Shown here piece after piece: positions 12,322 to 20,764 of a DNA stretch of 64,000 nucleotides. Under the pieces are notes generated by a model. The model had not been told where the DNA came from. It worked only from the letters and a program-made list of their open reading frames with translations, and ran no database searches. How positions within the stretch are numbered: the stretch's first letter is position 1; each line of letters begins with the position of its first letter. Both the position numbers and the translations under genes were made by a program. The DNA comes from Variovorax paradoxus (GTDB lineage Bacteria > Pseudomonadota > Gammaproteobacteria > Burkholderiales > Burkholderiaceae_C). Location of the stretch: the NCBI RefSeq assembly GCF_009755665.1, contig NZ_CP046622.1, positions 3,720,001 through 3,784,000 of the forward strand, read 5' to 3'.

Positions 12322-13089
12322 GTGAATTCCAATCCGCGCCAGATCAACCTTCTCGATACCGTGCGCACGCGCGGCTCCGTCACTGTGGAACAGCTGGCCG
12401 AGATGCTCGGCGTTACGCTGCAAACGGTGCGGCGCGACGTGCAGCGGCTGGCCGATGAAGGCCTGCTCACGCGTTTTCATGGCGGCGTGCGTGTGCCAAG
12501 TTCCACCACAGAGAACATCGGCTACCAGCAGCGCGAAACGCTGCATGCCGAGGGCAAGGCGCGCATTGCGCGGCGCGTGGCCGAACTGGTGCCCAACGAC
12601 TGTTCGCTGATCCTCAACATCGGCACCACCACGGAAGCCATCGCGAAGGCGCTGCTGCGGCACACGGGCCTGCGCGTGATCACCAACAACCTGAACGTGG
12701 CGACCATATTGAGCGGCAACACATCGTGCGAGGTGATCGTTGCCGGTGGTTCGGTGCGGCCGCGCGACCGCGCCATCGTGGGCGAAGCCACCATCGATTT
12801 CATCCGGCAGTTCAAGGTCGACATCGCGCTGATCGGGGTGTCGAGCATCGAAGCCGATGGTTCACTGCGCGACTTCGACTTGCGTGAAGTGAAGGTGGCG
12901 CAAACCATCATCGCGCAGGCGCGCGAGGTGTGGCTCGCTGCGGACGCGAGCAAGTTCAACCGGCCGGCGATGATCCAACTGGGCACGCTTTCGCAGATCG
13001 ACCGGTTGTTTACCGACGCGGAACCGCCGCCGCCTTTTGCCGACTTGCTGCACGGGGCGCAGGTGCGGCTTGAAATTGCGCGCGATTGA
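12322..13089 (+). CDS. glpR: DeoR-family glycerol regulon repressor GlpR
   Basis: A 255-residue DeoR-family transcription factor. The N-terminal winged helix-turn-helix (SVTVEQLAEMLGVTLQTVRR, about residues 19-38) is followed by a ribose-isomerase-like sensor domain with NIGTTTEAIA and ITNNLNVA motifs that bind phosphorylated sugar. In enteric and pseudomonad GlpR the effector is glycerol-3-phosphate or glycerol. The start is GTG (GTGAATTCC) with no clear Shine-Dalgarno; translation may be weak, as suits a repressor. Divergent from glpD and upstream of glpK, separated from the latter by repeat copy C. Confidence 0.88.
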   Translation: MNSNPRQINLLDTVRTRGSVTVEQLAEMLGVTLQTVRRDVQRLADEGLLTRFHGGVRVPSSTTENIGYQQRETLHAEGKARIARRVAELVPNDCSLILNIGTTTEAIAKALLRHTGLRVITNNLNVATILSGNTSCEVIVAGGSVRPRDRAIVGEATIDFIRQFKVDIALIGVSSIEADGSLRDFDLREVKVAQTIIAQAREVWLAADASKFNRPAMIQLGTLSQIDRLFTDAEPPPPFADLLHGAQVRLEIARD

Positions 13090-13154
13090 GATGGGGCTGA
13101 TTTCCATTCGCTCTGCCGCGGGGCATTCGGGGCGCGCACCAGCAGCATGTCCCA

Positions 13155-13250
13155 GTGCACAGGGCATCGGGTGCTCCGCGCAGCGAAATAAAGGAGGAGC
13201 CCGAAGGGCGGGGGACATTCGCGGAGGGGAGTACCCGGTGGCCTGTGCAC
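13155..13250 (+). repeat. Dispersed 96-bp inverted-repeat element, copy C, between glpR and glpK
   Basis: Near-identical to the reverse complement of copy A. The 23-bp terminal repeats at 13155-13177 and 13228-13250 begin GTGCACAGGGCATCGGGTGC and pair with about four mismatches. Flanks matching copy A and the 38.4-kb relic continue outside (CCTGGAACAGCGGCGCGC). It fills most of the 249-bp glpR-glpK gap and would fold into a strong RNA hairpin, so it could reduce read-through from glpR into glpK. Confidence 0.8.
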
Positions 13251-13338
13251 ACGCCCTGGAACAGCGGCGCGCAAACGACAGCCCCAAGAAAACAAGTCGC
13301 ATGACCAGCATGACCAGACTCCAAGGAACACCCAAGCC

Positions 13339-14832
13339 ATGACCTACCTGTTAGCACTAGACCAAGGCACTTCGAGCTCCCGCAGCATCGTGTTCGACCG
13401 CGAAGGCCACATCGTCGCCATCGCACAGAAGGAGCTCACGCAAATCTATCCACAGCCCGGCTGGGTAGAACACGACCCGATGGAGATCTGGCACAGCCAA
13501 CTGGCCACCGCGCGAGAAGTGCTCGTCAAGGCCAAGCTCCAGCCTTCCGACATCCATGCCATTGGCATTACCAACCAGCGCGAAACCACCGTGTTGTGGA
13601 ACCGCAAGACCGGCCAGCCTGTGCACCACGCCATCGTGTGGCAAGACCGGCGCGCCGAGCCGCTGTGTGCAAAGCTGCGCGAAGACGGCATGACCGGCAC
13701 CATCCAGGAGAAAACCGGGCTGGTCATCGATGCGTATTTTTCCGGCACCAAGCTTCGTTGGCTGCTCGACAACGTGCCGGGCGCACGCGCCCAGGCCGAG
13801 CGCGGCGAGCTCGCCTTCGGCACCGTCGACAGCTGGCTCATGTGGCAGCTTACCGGCGGCAAGGTGCACGTGACCGACGTGAGCAACGCCTCGCGCACCA
13901 TGCTCTTCAACGTGCACAGCAACGGGTGGGATGCCGACCTCCTCAAGGCGCTCGACATTCCCGCCGCGCTCATGCCCAAGGTGCAACCCTCGAGCTCCCA
14001 CTTTGCCGACACCGATGCCGCGCTGCTCGGCCGCGCCCTGCCCATCGGCGGCGTGGCCGGCGACCAGCAAAGCGCCCTCTTCGGCCAGGCCTGCTTTACG
14101 GCCGGCATGGCCAAGAACACCTACGGCACCGGCTGCTTCCTGCTCATGCACACAGGCGCGGCATTCCAGCCCTCGCACAACGGCCTGCTCGTCACCAGCG
14201 CCGCGCAAACCGACGCCACGCCGCAGTACGCCATGGAAGGCAGCGTGTTCGTCGGCGGCGCTGTGGTGCAGTGGCTGCGCGATGGGCTCAAAGCCATCAA
14301 GGGCAGCGCCGAAGTGCAGTCGCTTGCCGAAAGCGTGCCCGATGCGGGCGGCGTGATGATGGTGCCGGCCTTCACCGGTCTGGGCGCGCCCTACTGGGAC
14401 GCCGATGCGCGCGGCACCATCACCGGCCTGACGCGCGGAACCACCGTTGCGCACATTGCGCGCGCCGCGCTCGAAAGCATTGCCTACCAGAGCGCCGCAC
14501 TGCTGCAGGCCATGAGCCGCGATGCAGTCGCCGCCGGCGGCACGCCCGTGGCCGAACTGCGCGTGGACGGTGGCGCCAGCGTGAACGACCTGCTGATGCA
14601 GTTCCAGGCCGACCTGCTCGGCATTCCCGTGGTGCGCCCCGAAGTGATCGAGACCACAGCACTCGGCGCCGCTTATCTCGCGGGCTTGTCGACCGGCGTC
14701 TACAGCGACGCGCGCCAGTTATCGAAGCTGTGGAAAGTGGAGCGGCGCTTCATGCCGACCATGGGCCGCGCGCAGGCCGAGGAATCGATGGCGCGCTGGG
14801 AACGCGCGGTTCGACAGGCCACGGCGAGCTGA
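13339..14832 (+). CDS. glpK: Glycerol kinase GlpK
   Basis: A 497-residue FGGY-family kinase that phosphorylates glycerol to sn-glycerol-3-phosphate in the cytoplasm, the step before GlpD. Recognisable parts are the N-terminal phosphate loop [16 protein letters not shown], the substrate-contact stretch [24 protein letters not shown], and the second FGGY signature region around [20 protein letters not shown]. The length matches the family (about 500). The weak ribosome-binding site AAGGAA is about 11 bases upstream of ATG 13339. Belongs with glpR and the divergent importer operon. Confidence 0.95.
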   Translation: MTYLLALDQGTSSSRSIVFDREGHIVAIAQKELTQIYPQPGWVEHDPMEIWHSQLATAREVLVKAKLQPSDIHAIGITNQRETTVLWNRKTGQPVHHAIVWQDRRAEPLCAKLREDGMTGTIQEKTGLVIDAYFSGTKLRWLLDNVPGARAQAERGELAFGTVDSWLMWQLTGGKVHVTDVSNASRTMLFNVHSNGWDADLLKALDIPAALMPKVQPSSSHFADTDAALLGRALPIGGVAGDQQSALFGQACFTAGMAKNTYGTGCFLLMHTGAAFQPSHNGLLVTSAAQTDATPQYAMEGSVFVGGAVVQWLRDGLKAIKGSAEVQSLAESVPDAGGVMMVPAFTGLGAPYWDADARGTITGLTRGTTVAHIARAALESIAYQSAALLQAMSRDAVAAGGTPVAELRVDGGASVNDLLMQFQADLLGIPVVRPEVIETTALGAAYLAGLSTGVYSDARQLSKLWKVERRFMPTMGRAQAEESMARWERAVRQATAS

Positions 14833-14869
14833 GCGCCGCCGCTTTCCGTCTTTCTCTCTCTGCCCCGGC

Positions 14870-15331
14870 TTACCACCCCCAGACGAGGCGCCGCGCCACC
14901 CAGCCGGTGGCGCCGCCCTCGTGCCGGACTTTGACCCAGTCGCCCCGACGCTCGAGCGTGCGCAGCACGTCGCCGTAGCGTGCTCTCTTTACCACCGGAC
15001 TGCGTGTGCTCGCCGATCTGCGCAAGATGGCCACCTTCGCCTTCACCACATGGTGCCGAGTCTTGCTGGTCATCGGACCGTAGACCCACGCCTTGTCGTT
15101 TTCGAAGTCGCTGACCCGAAGCCAGTCACCCTTTCGGCCGATCACACGGAACGGATAGCCCTTGCCTACAGTCCAGTGCGCTTCGTGACGCTGGCCAGGG
15201 CCAGTGCGCATGTTCAGTGTGGTGACCGCGGAGCTGACCATCTGCCGCCCGGCAGCAAAGGCGGAGGGCAGCGTCATCCACGCAAGGAAGAATGCAAGCA
15301 GGAGCGCGAACAGTCGGCTGAATCTGAACAT
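14870..15331 (-). CDS. Exported SH3-domain (SH3b) protein
   Basis: A 153-residue secreted protein. The signal peptide runs to about residue 27 (FALLLAFFLAWMTLPSAFA). Two bacterial SH3-like repeats follow: VTTLNMRTGPGQRHEAHWTV and VAILRRSASTRSPVVKRARY, each ending in a GDWLRV/GDWVKV turn, and a GATGWVARRL tail. Such modules often bind peptidoglycan in the periplasm. ATG at 15331 was chosen; a TTG at 15340 has better spacing to AAGGAA and would add three residues. Monocistronic, convergent with glpK. Confidence 0.8.
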   Translation of the reverse strand: MFRFSRLFALLLAFFLAWMTLPSAFAAGRQMVSSAVTTLNMRTGPGQRHEAHWTVGKGYPFRVIGRKGDWLRVSDFENDKAWVYGPMTSKTRHHVVKAKVAILRRSASTRSPVVKRARYGDVLRTLERRGDWVKVRHEGGATGWVARRLVWGW

Positions 15332-15591
15332 GGACAACAAATTCCTTTTTATCGGGTCTCAAGAAACGTCCGGCGGTGGCCGGGCGAGCCCTTCTGGGCC
15401 GGTGAGACGCAATAAGTTCCGCAGGGATATCCCTGGTTTCGTGCGGGGGACCTGGCGCTCAGGCAGCGCTGGCGTACGTCACGTCTGAGCGCAGCACGTA
15501 CTTCGCGCCCTCTTCGAGGGCCGCGCGTTCAGGTCTCGTGAATGAAAAGCAGCGCGGCGAACGGGCGATCAGCCGCACGCGTTTGCCGTGC

Positions 15592-16548
15592 TCAGTGCGC
15601 CGGCACCAGGAAGTCCTGGCTGATCCGTCCGCCCAGTTCGTTCACGCGATCGAGAAACTGCGTGAGGTAGGCATGCAGCCCCGTCGCCAGGATTTCGTCC
15701 ACCCGCGCATACTGCAGGTCGGCCAGCAGCTTGCCGGCGCGGCGCTGGGTTTCGGCGCTCTGCTCGTTTTGCACCTTGGCAAGGTTGTTCACCACCTCGA
15801 CCAGGCTCGCATGCAGCGAGCGCGGCATGTCGGCGCGAAGAATGAGCAGCTCGGCCACACGCTCGGGCTTGATCACGTCGCGGTACACCTTGCGGTACAC
15901 CTCGAAGGCCGAGACGCTGCGCAAAATGGCGCTCCAGTGATAGAAGTCGTACTCCTGGTCTTCCTCGGTGGCGGTGCCGAAGAACTCGCTGTTGAGTGCG
16001 TGGAACTTCACGTCCACCAGCCGCGCGGTGTTGTCGGCGCGCTCCAGAAAGGTGCCCAGGCGCGAGAAGTAAAAGGCCTCGTCCTGCAGCATGGTGCCCA
16101 GCGTGACGCCGCGCGACAGGTGCGAGCGGAACTTGACCCATTCGAAGAACTGGGCCGGGTCGCGCTCGAAATCTCCCGCGCGAAGCATGCGGTTCACCTC
16201 GAGCCAGGTGGTGTTCTGGGTTTCCCACGCCTCGGTGGTGAGCGCGCCGCGAACCGCGCGTGCGTTTTCGCGCGCTGCCTTCAGGCAAGAGACGATCGAA
16301 GACGGATTGCTCTCGTCCTTGACCATGAACTCCATCACCTCGTTGGGCGTGATCTGCTCGTATTTCTTGTTGTACGAAGGCAGCAGCTCGCTGATGGACA
16401 GCACGCCCTGCCAGCCGTACTTGGCCACTTCGGCCGACTGGGGCAAGAGCGAGGTCTGGTAGTTGACGTCGAGCATCCGCGCGGTGTTTTCCGCGCGCTC
16501 CGTATAGCGCGACATCCAGTAGAGGTGATCGGCAGTGCGTGACAGCAT
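15592..16548 (-). CDS. Alpha-E domain protein
   Basis: A 318-residue all-helical protein starting MLSRTADHLYWMSRYTERAENTARML (quoted in part: LYWMSRYTERAEN), the hallmark of the alpha-E superfamily. A second RADNTARLVD motif occurs at about residue 185. Alpha-E proteins accompany circularly permuted ATP-grasp ligases and transglutaminases in predicted peptide-modification operons; their biochemistry is largely unknown. The ATG at 16548 has AGGAGA upstream. It follows the ATP-grasp gene by 44 bp and surely shares its transcript. A paralogous alpha-E module is fused to the second ATP-grasp at 24376-27129. Confidence 0.88.
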   Translation of the reverse strand: MLSRTADHLYWMSRYTERAENTARMLDVNYQTSLLPQSAEVAKYGWQGVLSISELLPSYNKKYEQITPNEVMEFMVKDESNPSSIVSCLKAARENARAVRGALTTEAWETQNTTWLEVNRMLRAGDFERDPAQFFEWVKFRSHLSRGVTLGTMLQDEAFYFSRLGTFLERADNTARLVDVKFHALNSEFFGTATEEDQEYDFYHWSAILRSVSAFEVYRKVYRDVIKPERVAELLILRADMPRSLHASLVEVVNNLAKVQNEQSAETQRRAGKLLADLQYARVDEILATGLHAYLTQFLDRVNELGGRISQDFLVPAH

Positions 16549-16592
16549 TCTTGTTCTCCTGATTCCTTGCTTTGCTTGCTTGCCTGCTGCGC

Positions 16593-18092
16593 TCAGGCCG
16601 ACTGCGATTGACTTTGCGATTGCGCGGCCTTGGGCTTGGCGCCACGGTCCGCCTCGAGGATCCAGGTGTCCTTGGTGCCGCCGCCCTGCGACGAGTTGAC
16701 TACCAGCGAGCCTTCCTTGAGCGCCACGCGCGTGAGGCCGCCGGGCACCATCTGCACTTCCTTGCCCGAGAGCACGAAGGGCCGCAAGTCGATGTGGCGC
16801 GGCGCAATGCCCGCGTCGACGAAAGTGGGCGATGTGGAAAGGCTCAGCGTGGGCTGCGCAATGTAGCCGTCGGGCTTGGCGATCACGGCTTTCTTGAACT
16901 CTTCGATCTCGGCCACGGTGGCAGCCGGGCCGATGAGCATGCCGTAGCCACCGGCGCCGTGCACCTCCTTCACGACCAGGTCCTTCATGTTGTCGAGCGT
17001 GTATTGCAACTCGTCCTTGTTGCGGCACATGTAGGTGGGCACGTTCTTCAGGATCGGCTGCTCGCCGAGATAGAACTCGACCATCTTGGGCACGTAGGGG
17101 TAGATCGACTTGTCGTCCGCCACGCCGGTACCCACCGCATTGCAGATGACGACGTTGCCTTCGCGGTAGGCGCGCATCAGGCCTGCGCAGCCCAGCGTGG
17201 ACGTGGGGCGGAAAACCTCCGGGTCCAAGAAATCGTCGTCGACGCGGCGGTAGATCACGTCCACCCGCTTCGGCCCGCGCGTGGTGCGCATGTAGACGAA
17301 GTCGTCACGCACGAAGAGGTCTTGCCCCTCGACCAGTTCCACGCCCATTTGCTGCGCGAGGAAGGCGTGCTCGAAGTAGGCGCTGTTGTACATGCCCGGG
17401 GTCAGCACGACCACGGTGGGCTCGGCCGTCGCAGGCGGCGCGCTGGCGCGCAGCGTTTCGAGCAGCAGGTCGGGGTAATGCGCGACGGGCGCAATGCGGT
17501 TCTGGTTGAACAGCTCGGGAAAGAGCCGCATCATCATCTTGCGGTTTTCGAGCATGTAGCTCACGCCGCTGGGAACGCGCAGGTTGTCTTCGAGCACGTA
17601 GTACTCGCCGTTGCCTTGGGCGTCGGGCGCGCGGACGATGTCGATGCCCGAGATGTTGGAATAGACGTTGTGCGGCACGTTCACACCCATCATCTCGGGG
17701 CGGAACTGCGCGTTGTTCAGGATCTGCTCAGCCGGAATGATGCCGGCCTTGATGATTTCCTGGTCGTGGTAGACGTCATGCAAGAAGCGGTTGAGCGCCG
17801 TCACGCGCTGCACCAGGCCTTTTTCCATGCTCTCCCACTCGTGGGCGGGAATGATGCGCGGCAGCAGGTCGAACGGTATGAGCCGCTCGGTACCCGAACC
17901 GTCTTCATCCTTGGCGCCGTACACCGCAAAGGTGATGCCGACCCGGCGAAAGATCATTTCCGCCTCTTCGCGCCTCGCCCGCATGACTTCGCCGGGCTGC
18001 TTTGCAAGCCATTGGTCGTAGCGCTTGTAGTGCTGCCTGATTGCAGACCCCGCATAGGGCAACTGCTCATACATCTCATCGAATTTGTGCAT
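16593..18092 (-). CDS. Circularly permuted ATP-grasp protein (stand-alone paralogue)
   Basis: A 499-residue protein of the circularly permuted ATP-grasp family, predicted to join a carboxylate to an amine through an acylphosphate. Conserved blocks include EYYVLEDNLRVPSGVSYMLE, VVLTPGMYNSAYFEHAFLA, DVIYRRVDDDFLDP and VVKEVHGAGGYGML, the last probably in the ATP-binding subdomain. The start at 18092 has AAGGAGA upstream; in-frame sequence further up belongs to the antisense of comEC. The C-terminus is a low-complexity AAQSQSQSQSA tail, echoed in two other proteins of this region. It lies upstream of the alpha-E gene and 91 bp after comEC. Confidence 0.88.
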   Translation of the reverse strand: MHKFDEMYEQLPYAGSAIRQHYKRYDQWLAKQPGEVMRARREEAEMIFRRVGITFAVYGAKDEDGSGTERLIPFDLLPRIIPAHEWESMEKGLVQRVTALNRFLHDVYHDQEIIKAGIIPAEQILNNAQFRPEMMGVNVPHNVYSNISGIDIVRAPDAQGNGEYYVLEDNLRVPSGVSYMLENRKMMMRLFPELFNQNRIAPVAHYPDLLLETLRASAPPATAEPTVVVLTPGMYNSAYFEHAFLAQQMGVELVEGQDLFVRDDFVYMRTTRGPKRVDVIYRRVDDDFLDPEVFRPTSTLGCAGLMRAYREGNVVICNAVGTGVADDKSIYPYVPKMVEFYLGEQPILKNVPTYMCRNKDELQYTLDNMKDLVVKEVHGAGGYGMLIGPAATVAEIEEFKKAVIAKPDGYIAQPTLSLSTSPTFVDAGIAPRHIDLRPFVLSGKEVQMVPGGLTRVALKEGSLVVNSSQGGGTKDTWILEADRGAKPKAAQSQSQSQSA

Positions 18093-18183
18093 GGAACGAC
18101 CAATCTCCTTGAGCCATAGCTTAGCAAGTTCGAGGCCAGTGAAAGCCCTATGTTGGCGCGGATTCCGCCCCGTGGGCCGCTTT

Positions 18184-20652
18184 TCAGGGCAGGCGGTGAT
18201 GCCAATGACGGGCGTTGCGCTCCCTTTCGCAGCCAACCTCTTGAGGCGCCTGGCTGCGCCATAGCGCGGCGCCGCAAGGCACGGTTTCGACGAGCCGCAC
18301 ACCGTGGGCGGCATAGCGTTCCACGACCTCGCGGGCCGGATGGCCGAAGCGGTTACGGTAGCCCGCCTGGACCAGCGCGATGCGCGGGTGCACCGCTTCG
18401 AGCAGCGCCTCGCTCGACGAGGTCTTGCTGCCGTGATGCGGTGCGAGCAGGAGGTCGGCGCGAAGCTCCGGGCTTCGCGCCACCAAGGCAGCCTCTTGCA
18501 GGCGTTCGATATCGCCGGCCAGCAGCGCCGTGGCGCGGCCGTTCGCGATACGCAGCACGCACGAAATGGCGTTCGGCTTGGTGAAGAAAAGATAGTCGGC
18601 CGGTGCGGGATGGAGAATTTCGAAATCCACCCCATCCCAGGTCCAGCGTTGGCCCGCTTCGCAGCGCCTGTTCGGACGAACGGCCTGCAGCGGATGAGTG
18701 GCTTCGATCGAACTCAAGACTTCGGCCTGGGGCTGCATCGCGAGCACCGCGGCCGCGCCGCCAGTGTGGTCGCTGTCGCGGTGGCTCAGCACAAGCATGT
18801 CCAGCCGTTCGCCCAAGGCACGCAGCAAGGGCACCAGCACGCGATGCCCGGCGTCGCTCTCCAGGCTGTAGCGCGGGCCCGCGTCGTACAGCAGGCTGTG
18901 CGTTGCCGTGCGCACGAGAACCGCGTTCCCCTGCCCGATGTCGGCCGCAAGCAGTTCGAACTGCCCGGCGGGCGGCCGGGGTGCCTGCCACAGCAGCACC
19001 GGCAGCAGAAGCGGCAGGCCGAGCAAACGCAGCGACCACGGCAGGCGCATGGCCAGCAGCACGCCGCCCGCCACACCGAAGCCGGCCATCCACGCGGGAG
19101 GAGCAGCCATCGACAGCGTGGCATACGGCAAGGTGGCAAGCCACTTCAGCAGCACAGCCAGCGCCTGAACGGCCCACGCGGCAAGGTCCCATAGAGGCGG
19201 CACCGCGGCACCCAGCATGGCCAGCGGCGTGATCACGAGCGTTACCCACGGAATTGCAACCGCATTGGCCAGCAGACCGACCACCGACACCTGCTGAAAA
19301 AGCAGCAGGCTCAGCGGAGTGAGGGCCAGCGTGATCACCCATTGCTCGCGAAAAAACGCCAGCAGCCGGAGCGATGGCCCGGTCGTCTCGCCGGCAGGCC
19401 TCATGAAGCCGGTCGTGAACAGCACACCCACCGCGACGAAGCTGAGCCAGAAGCCGGCCTGCATCAGCGCCCAAGGGTCGACAGCCACCACCACCGCCGC
19501 GATCAGCAGCCAGACGTGCGGCCATGGCCAGCGCCGCCCGTCGAGCCTCAGCAGCGCCGCCGTGGCCAGCATCCAGACTGTCCGCTGCGAAGGCACGCCC
19601 CAGCCGCTGAAGAGCGCATAGAGCCCGGCGAGCAGCACGCCGCCCACGAGCGCGGCCTGCGGCGCGGGAAAGCGCAGCATGAGCCGCACGCTGCGCCGCC
19701 ACGCCGCCCCTACCGCGTGCGCGGCAAGCCAGGCGAACATGGTGATGTGCAGGCCCGAGATCGACATCAGGTGCGCTACGCCGGTGGCGCGAAAAATGTC
19801 CCAGTCGCTGCGGTCGATGGCGCCCTGGTCGCCGGTGACAAGCGCGGCAATCACGCCCGCCTGACGCGCATCGGCCACGCGCTCGAACACCGCATCGCGC
19901 ACTGCTTCGCGCGCACGTTCGAACGGGTGTAGCCATGTGGCCTGAAGACGAACGGGCGCGGCGTCGCGGCCGCCGGTTCGCACATAGCCGCTGGCGCGCA
20001 CGCCCTGCTCCCACATCCACAGTTCGTTGTCGAAACCATGCGGATTGAGGTTGCCGTGCGGCGCCTTCAGCCGGACGGTCAGGCGCCAGCGTTCACCCAC
20101 ATGCAGCGGGGCCGGGTCAGCCGCTCCGCCGGCACGCCCTTGCGGCGCGCGTCCCCAAAGGCTGGTGTCGTCGCGGTACCAGCCGAGCGCAATGCGCGCC
20201 GGCACACGAACCGAAGTTTCGACGCGCTCATCGGCCCAGCGCGCCGACTCGACATCGAGACGGAAACGCGTGCCGCCTTCGTTGTGCTGGGGCATTTGCG
20301 CCACCACGCCGGTCACCTGAAGATCGCGCCCTTCGAGGGCCGGGTCCAATGCGCCATTCGCGTAGGCAACCGCCCGCCATCCGGCAAGGCCGCCCCCGGC
20401 GGACGCGCCGCAGGCCAGGGCAACGAGCATCGGCAAGTAAGACGATCGCCGCCTGGAGAGCACCACCAATCCCGCAAGCCCCGCTAAGAGCAAGGCTGCA
20501 TAGAACGCCGCGCTCCAAAGCCGCGCCTGATGCAACTGCAATGCCGCGCCGAACACGGTTCCGCCCAGCGCAGCAAAGGCCCACGACCCGGACGCGACGC
20601 CGCCCGACGCCTTTGCGCGCGTCAACGGCAAACTCCAGAACACACGATGCAA
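18184..20652 (-). CDS. comEC: ComEC/Rec2-family DNA uptake protein
   Basis: An 822-residue polytopic inner-membrane protein. The order is an N-terminal DUF4131-like region with membrane segments (about 25-75), the Competence domain (GVAHLMSISGLHITMFAWLA near residue 290) and a C-terminal metallo-beta-lactamase domain with LVLSHRDSDHTGG near residue 645. ComEC carries single-stranded DNA across the inner membrane during natural transformation. It lies between two divergent ATP-grasp/alpha-E/transglutaminase loci, and its stop is only 91 bp before the stand-alone ATP-grasp gene, so co-transcription is possible. No other competence genes are in the window. Confidence 0.92.
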   Translation of the reverse strand: MHRVFWSLPLTRAKASGGVASGSWAFAALGGTVFGAALQLHQARLWSAAFYAALLLAGLAGLVVLSRRRSSYLPMLVALACGASAGGGLAGWRAVAYANGALDPALEGRDLQVTGVVAQMPQHNEGGTRFRLDVESARWADERVETSVRVPARIALGWYRDDTSLWGRAPQGRAGGAADPAPLHVGERWRLTVRLKAPHGNLNPHGFDNELWMWEQGVRASGYVRTGGRDAAPVRLQATWLHPFERAREAVRDAVFERVADARQAGVIAALVTGDQGAIDRSDWDIFRATGVAHLMSISGLHITMFAWLAAHAVGAAWRRSVRLMLRFPAPQAALVGGVLLAGLYALFSGWGVPSQRTVWMLATAALLRLDGRRWPWPHVWLLIAAVVVAVDPWALMQAGFWLSFVAVGVLFTTGFMRPAGETTGPSLRLLAFFREQWVITLALTPLSLLLFQQVSVVGLLANAVAIPWVTLVITPLAMLGAAVPPLWDLAAWAVQALAVLLKWLATLPYATLSMAAPPAWMAGFGVAGGVLLAMRLPWSLRLLGLPLLLPVLLWQAPRPPAGQFELLAADIGQGNAVLVRTATHSLLYDAGPRYSLESDAGHRVLVPLLRALGERLDMLVLSHRDSDHTGGAAAVLAMQPQAEVLSSIEATHPLQAVRPNRRCEAGQRWTWDGVDFEILHPAPADYLFFTKPNAISCVLRIANGRATALLAGDIERLQEAALVARSPELRADLLLAPHHGSKTSSSEALLEAVHPRIALVQAGYRNRFGHPAREVVERYAAHGVRLVETVPCGAALWRSQAPQEVGCERERNARHWHHRLP

Positions 20653-20764
20653 GCCCTCCCCGGACCCACGCTCAATGGCGCGTTAATTGCTTGGTATCTG
20701 GGCTAGTATGCGTCTCACAAGAGACATCTTTTCGATGCAATCTCGCAGTACTGCACACAAACGC

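Noticed and set aside
13155..13250. Rho-independent terminator for glpR
   Set aside because: The structure is a strong hairpin but has no T-run and is a copy of a dispersed element, so it is listed as a repeat.
13357..14454. Long antisense open frame within glpK
   Set aside because: Shadow of glpK; composition skewed and no recognisable domain.
16593..18635. N-terminal extension of the stand-alone ATP-grasp by about 180 codons
   Set aside because: The extension overlaps comEC in another frame and lacks family similarity; ATG 18092 has a ribosome-binding site.
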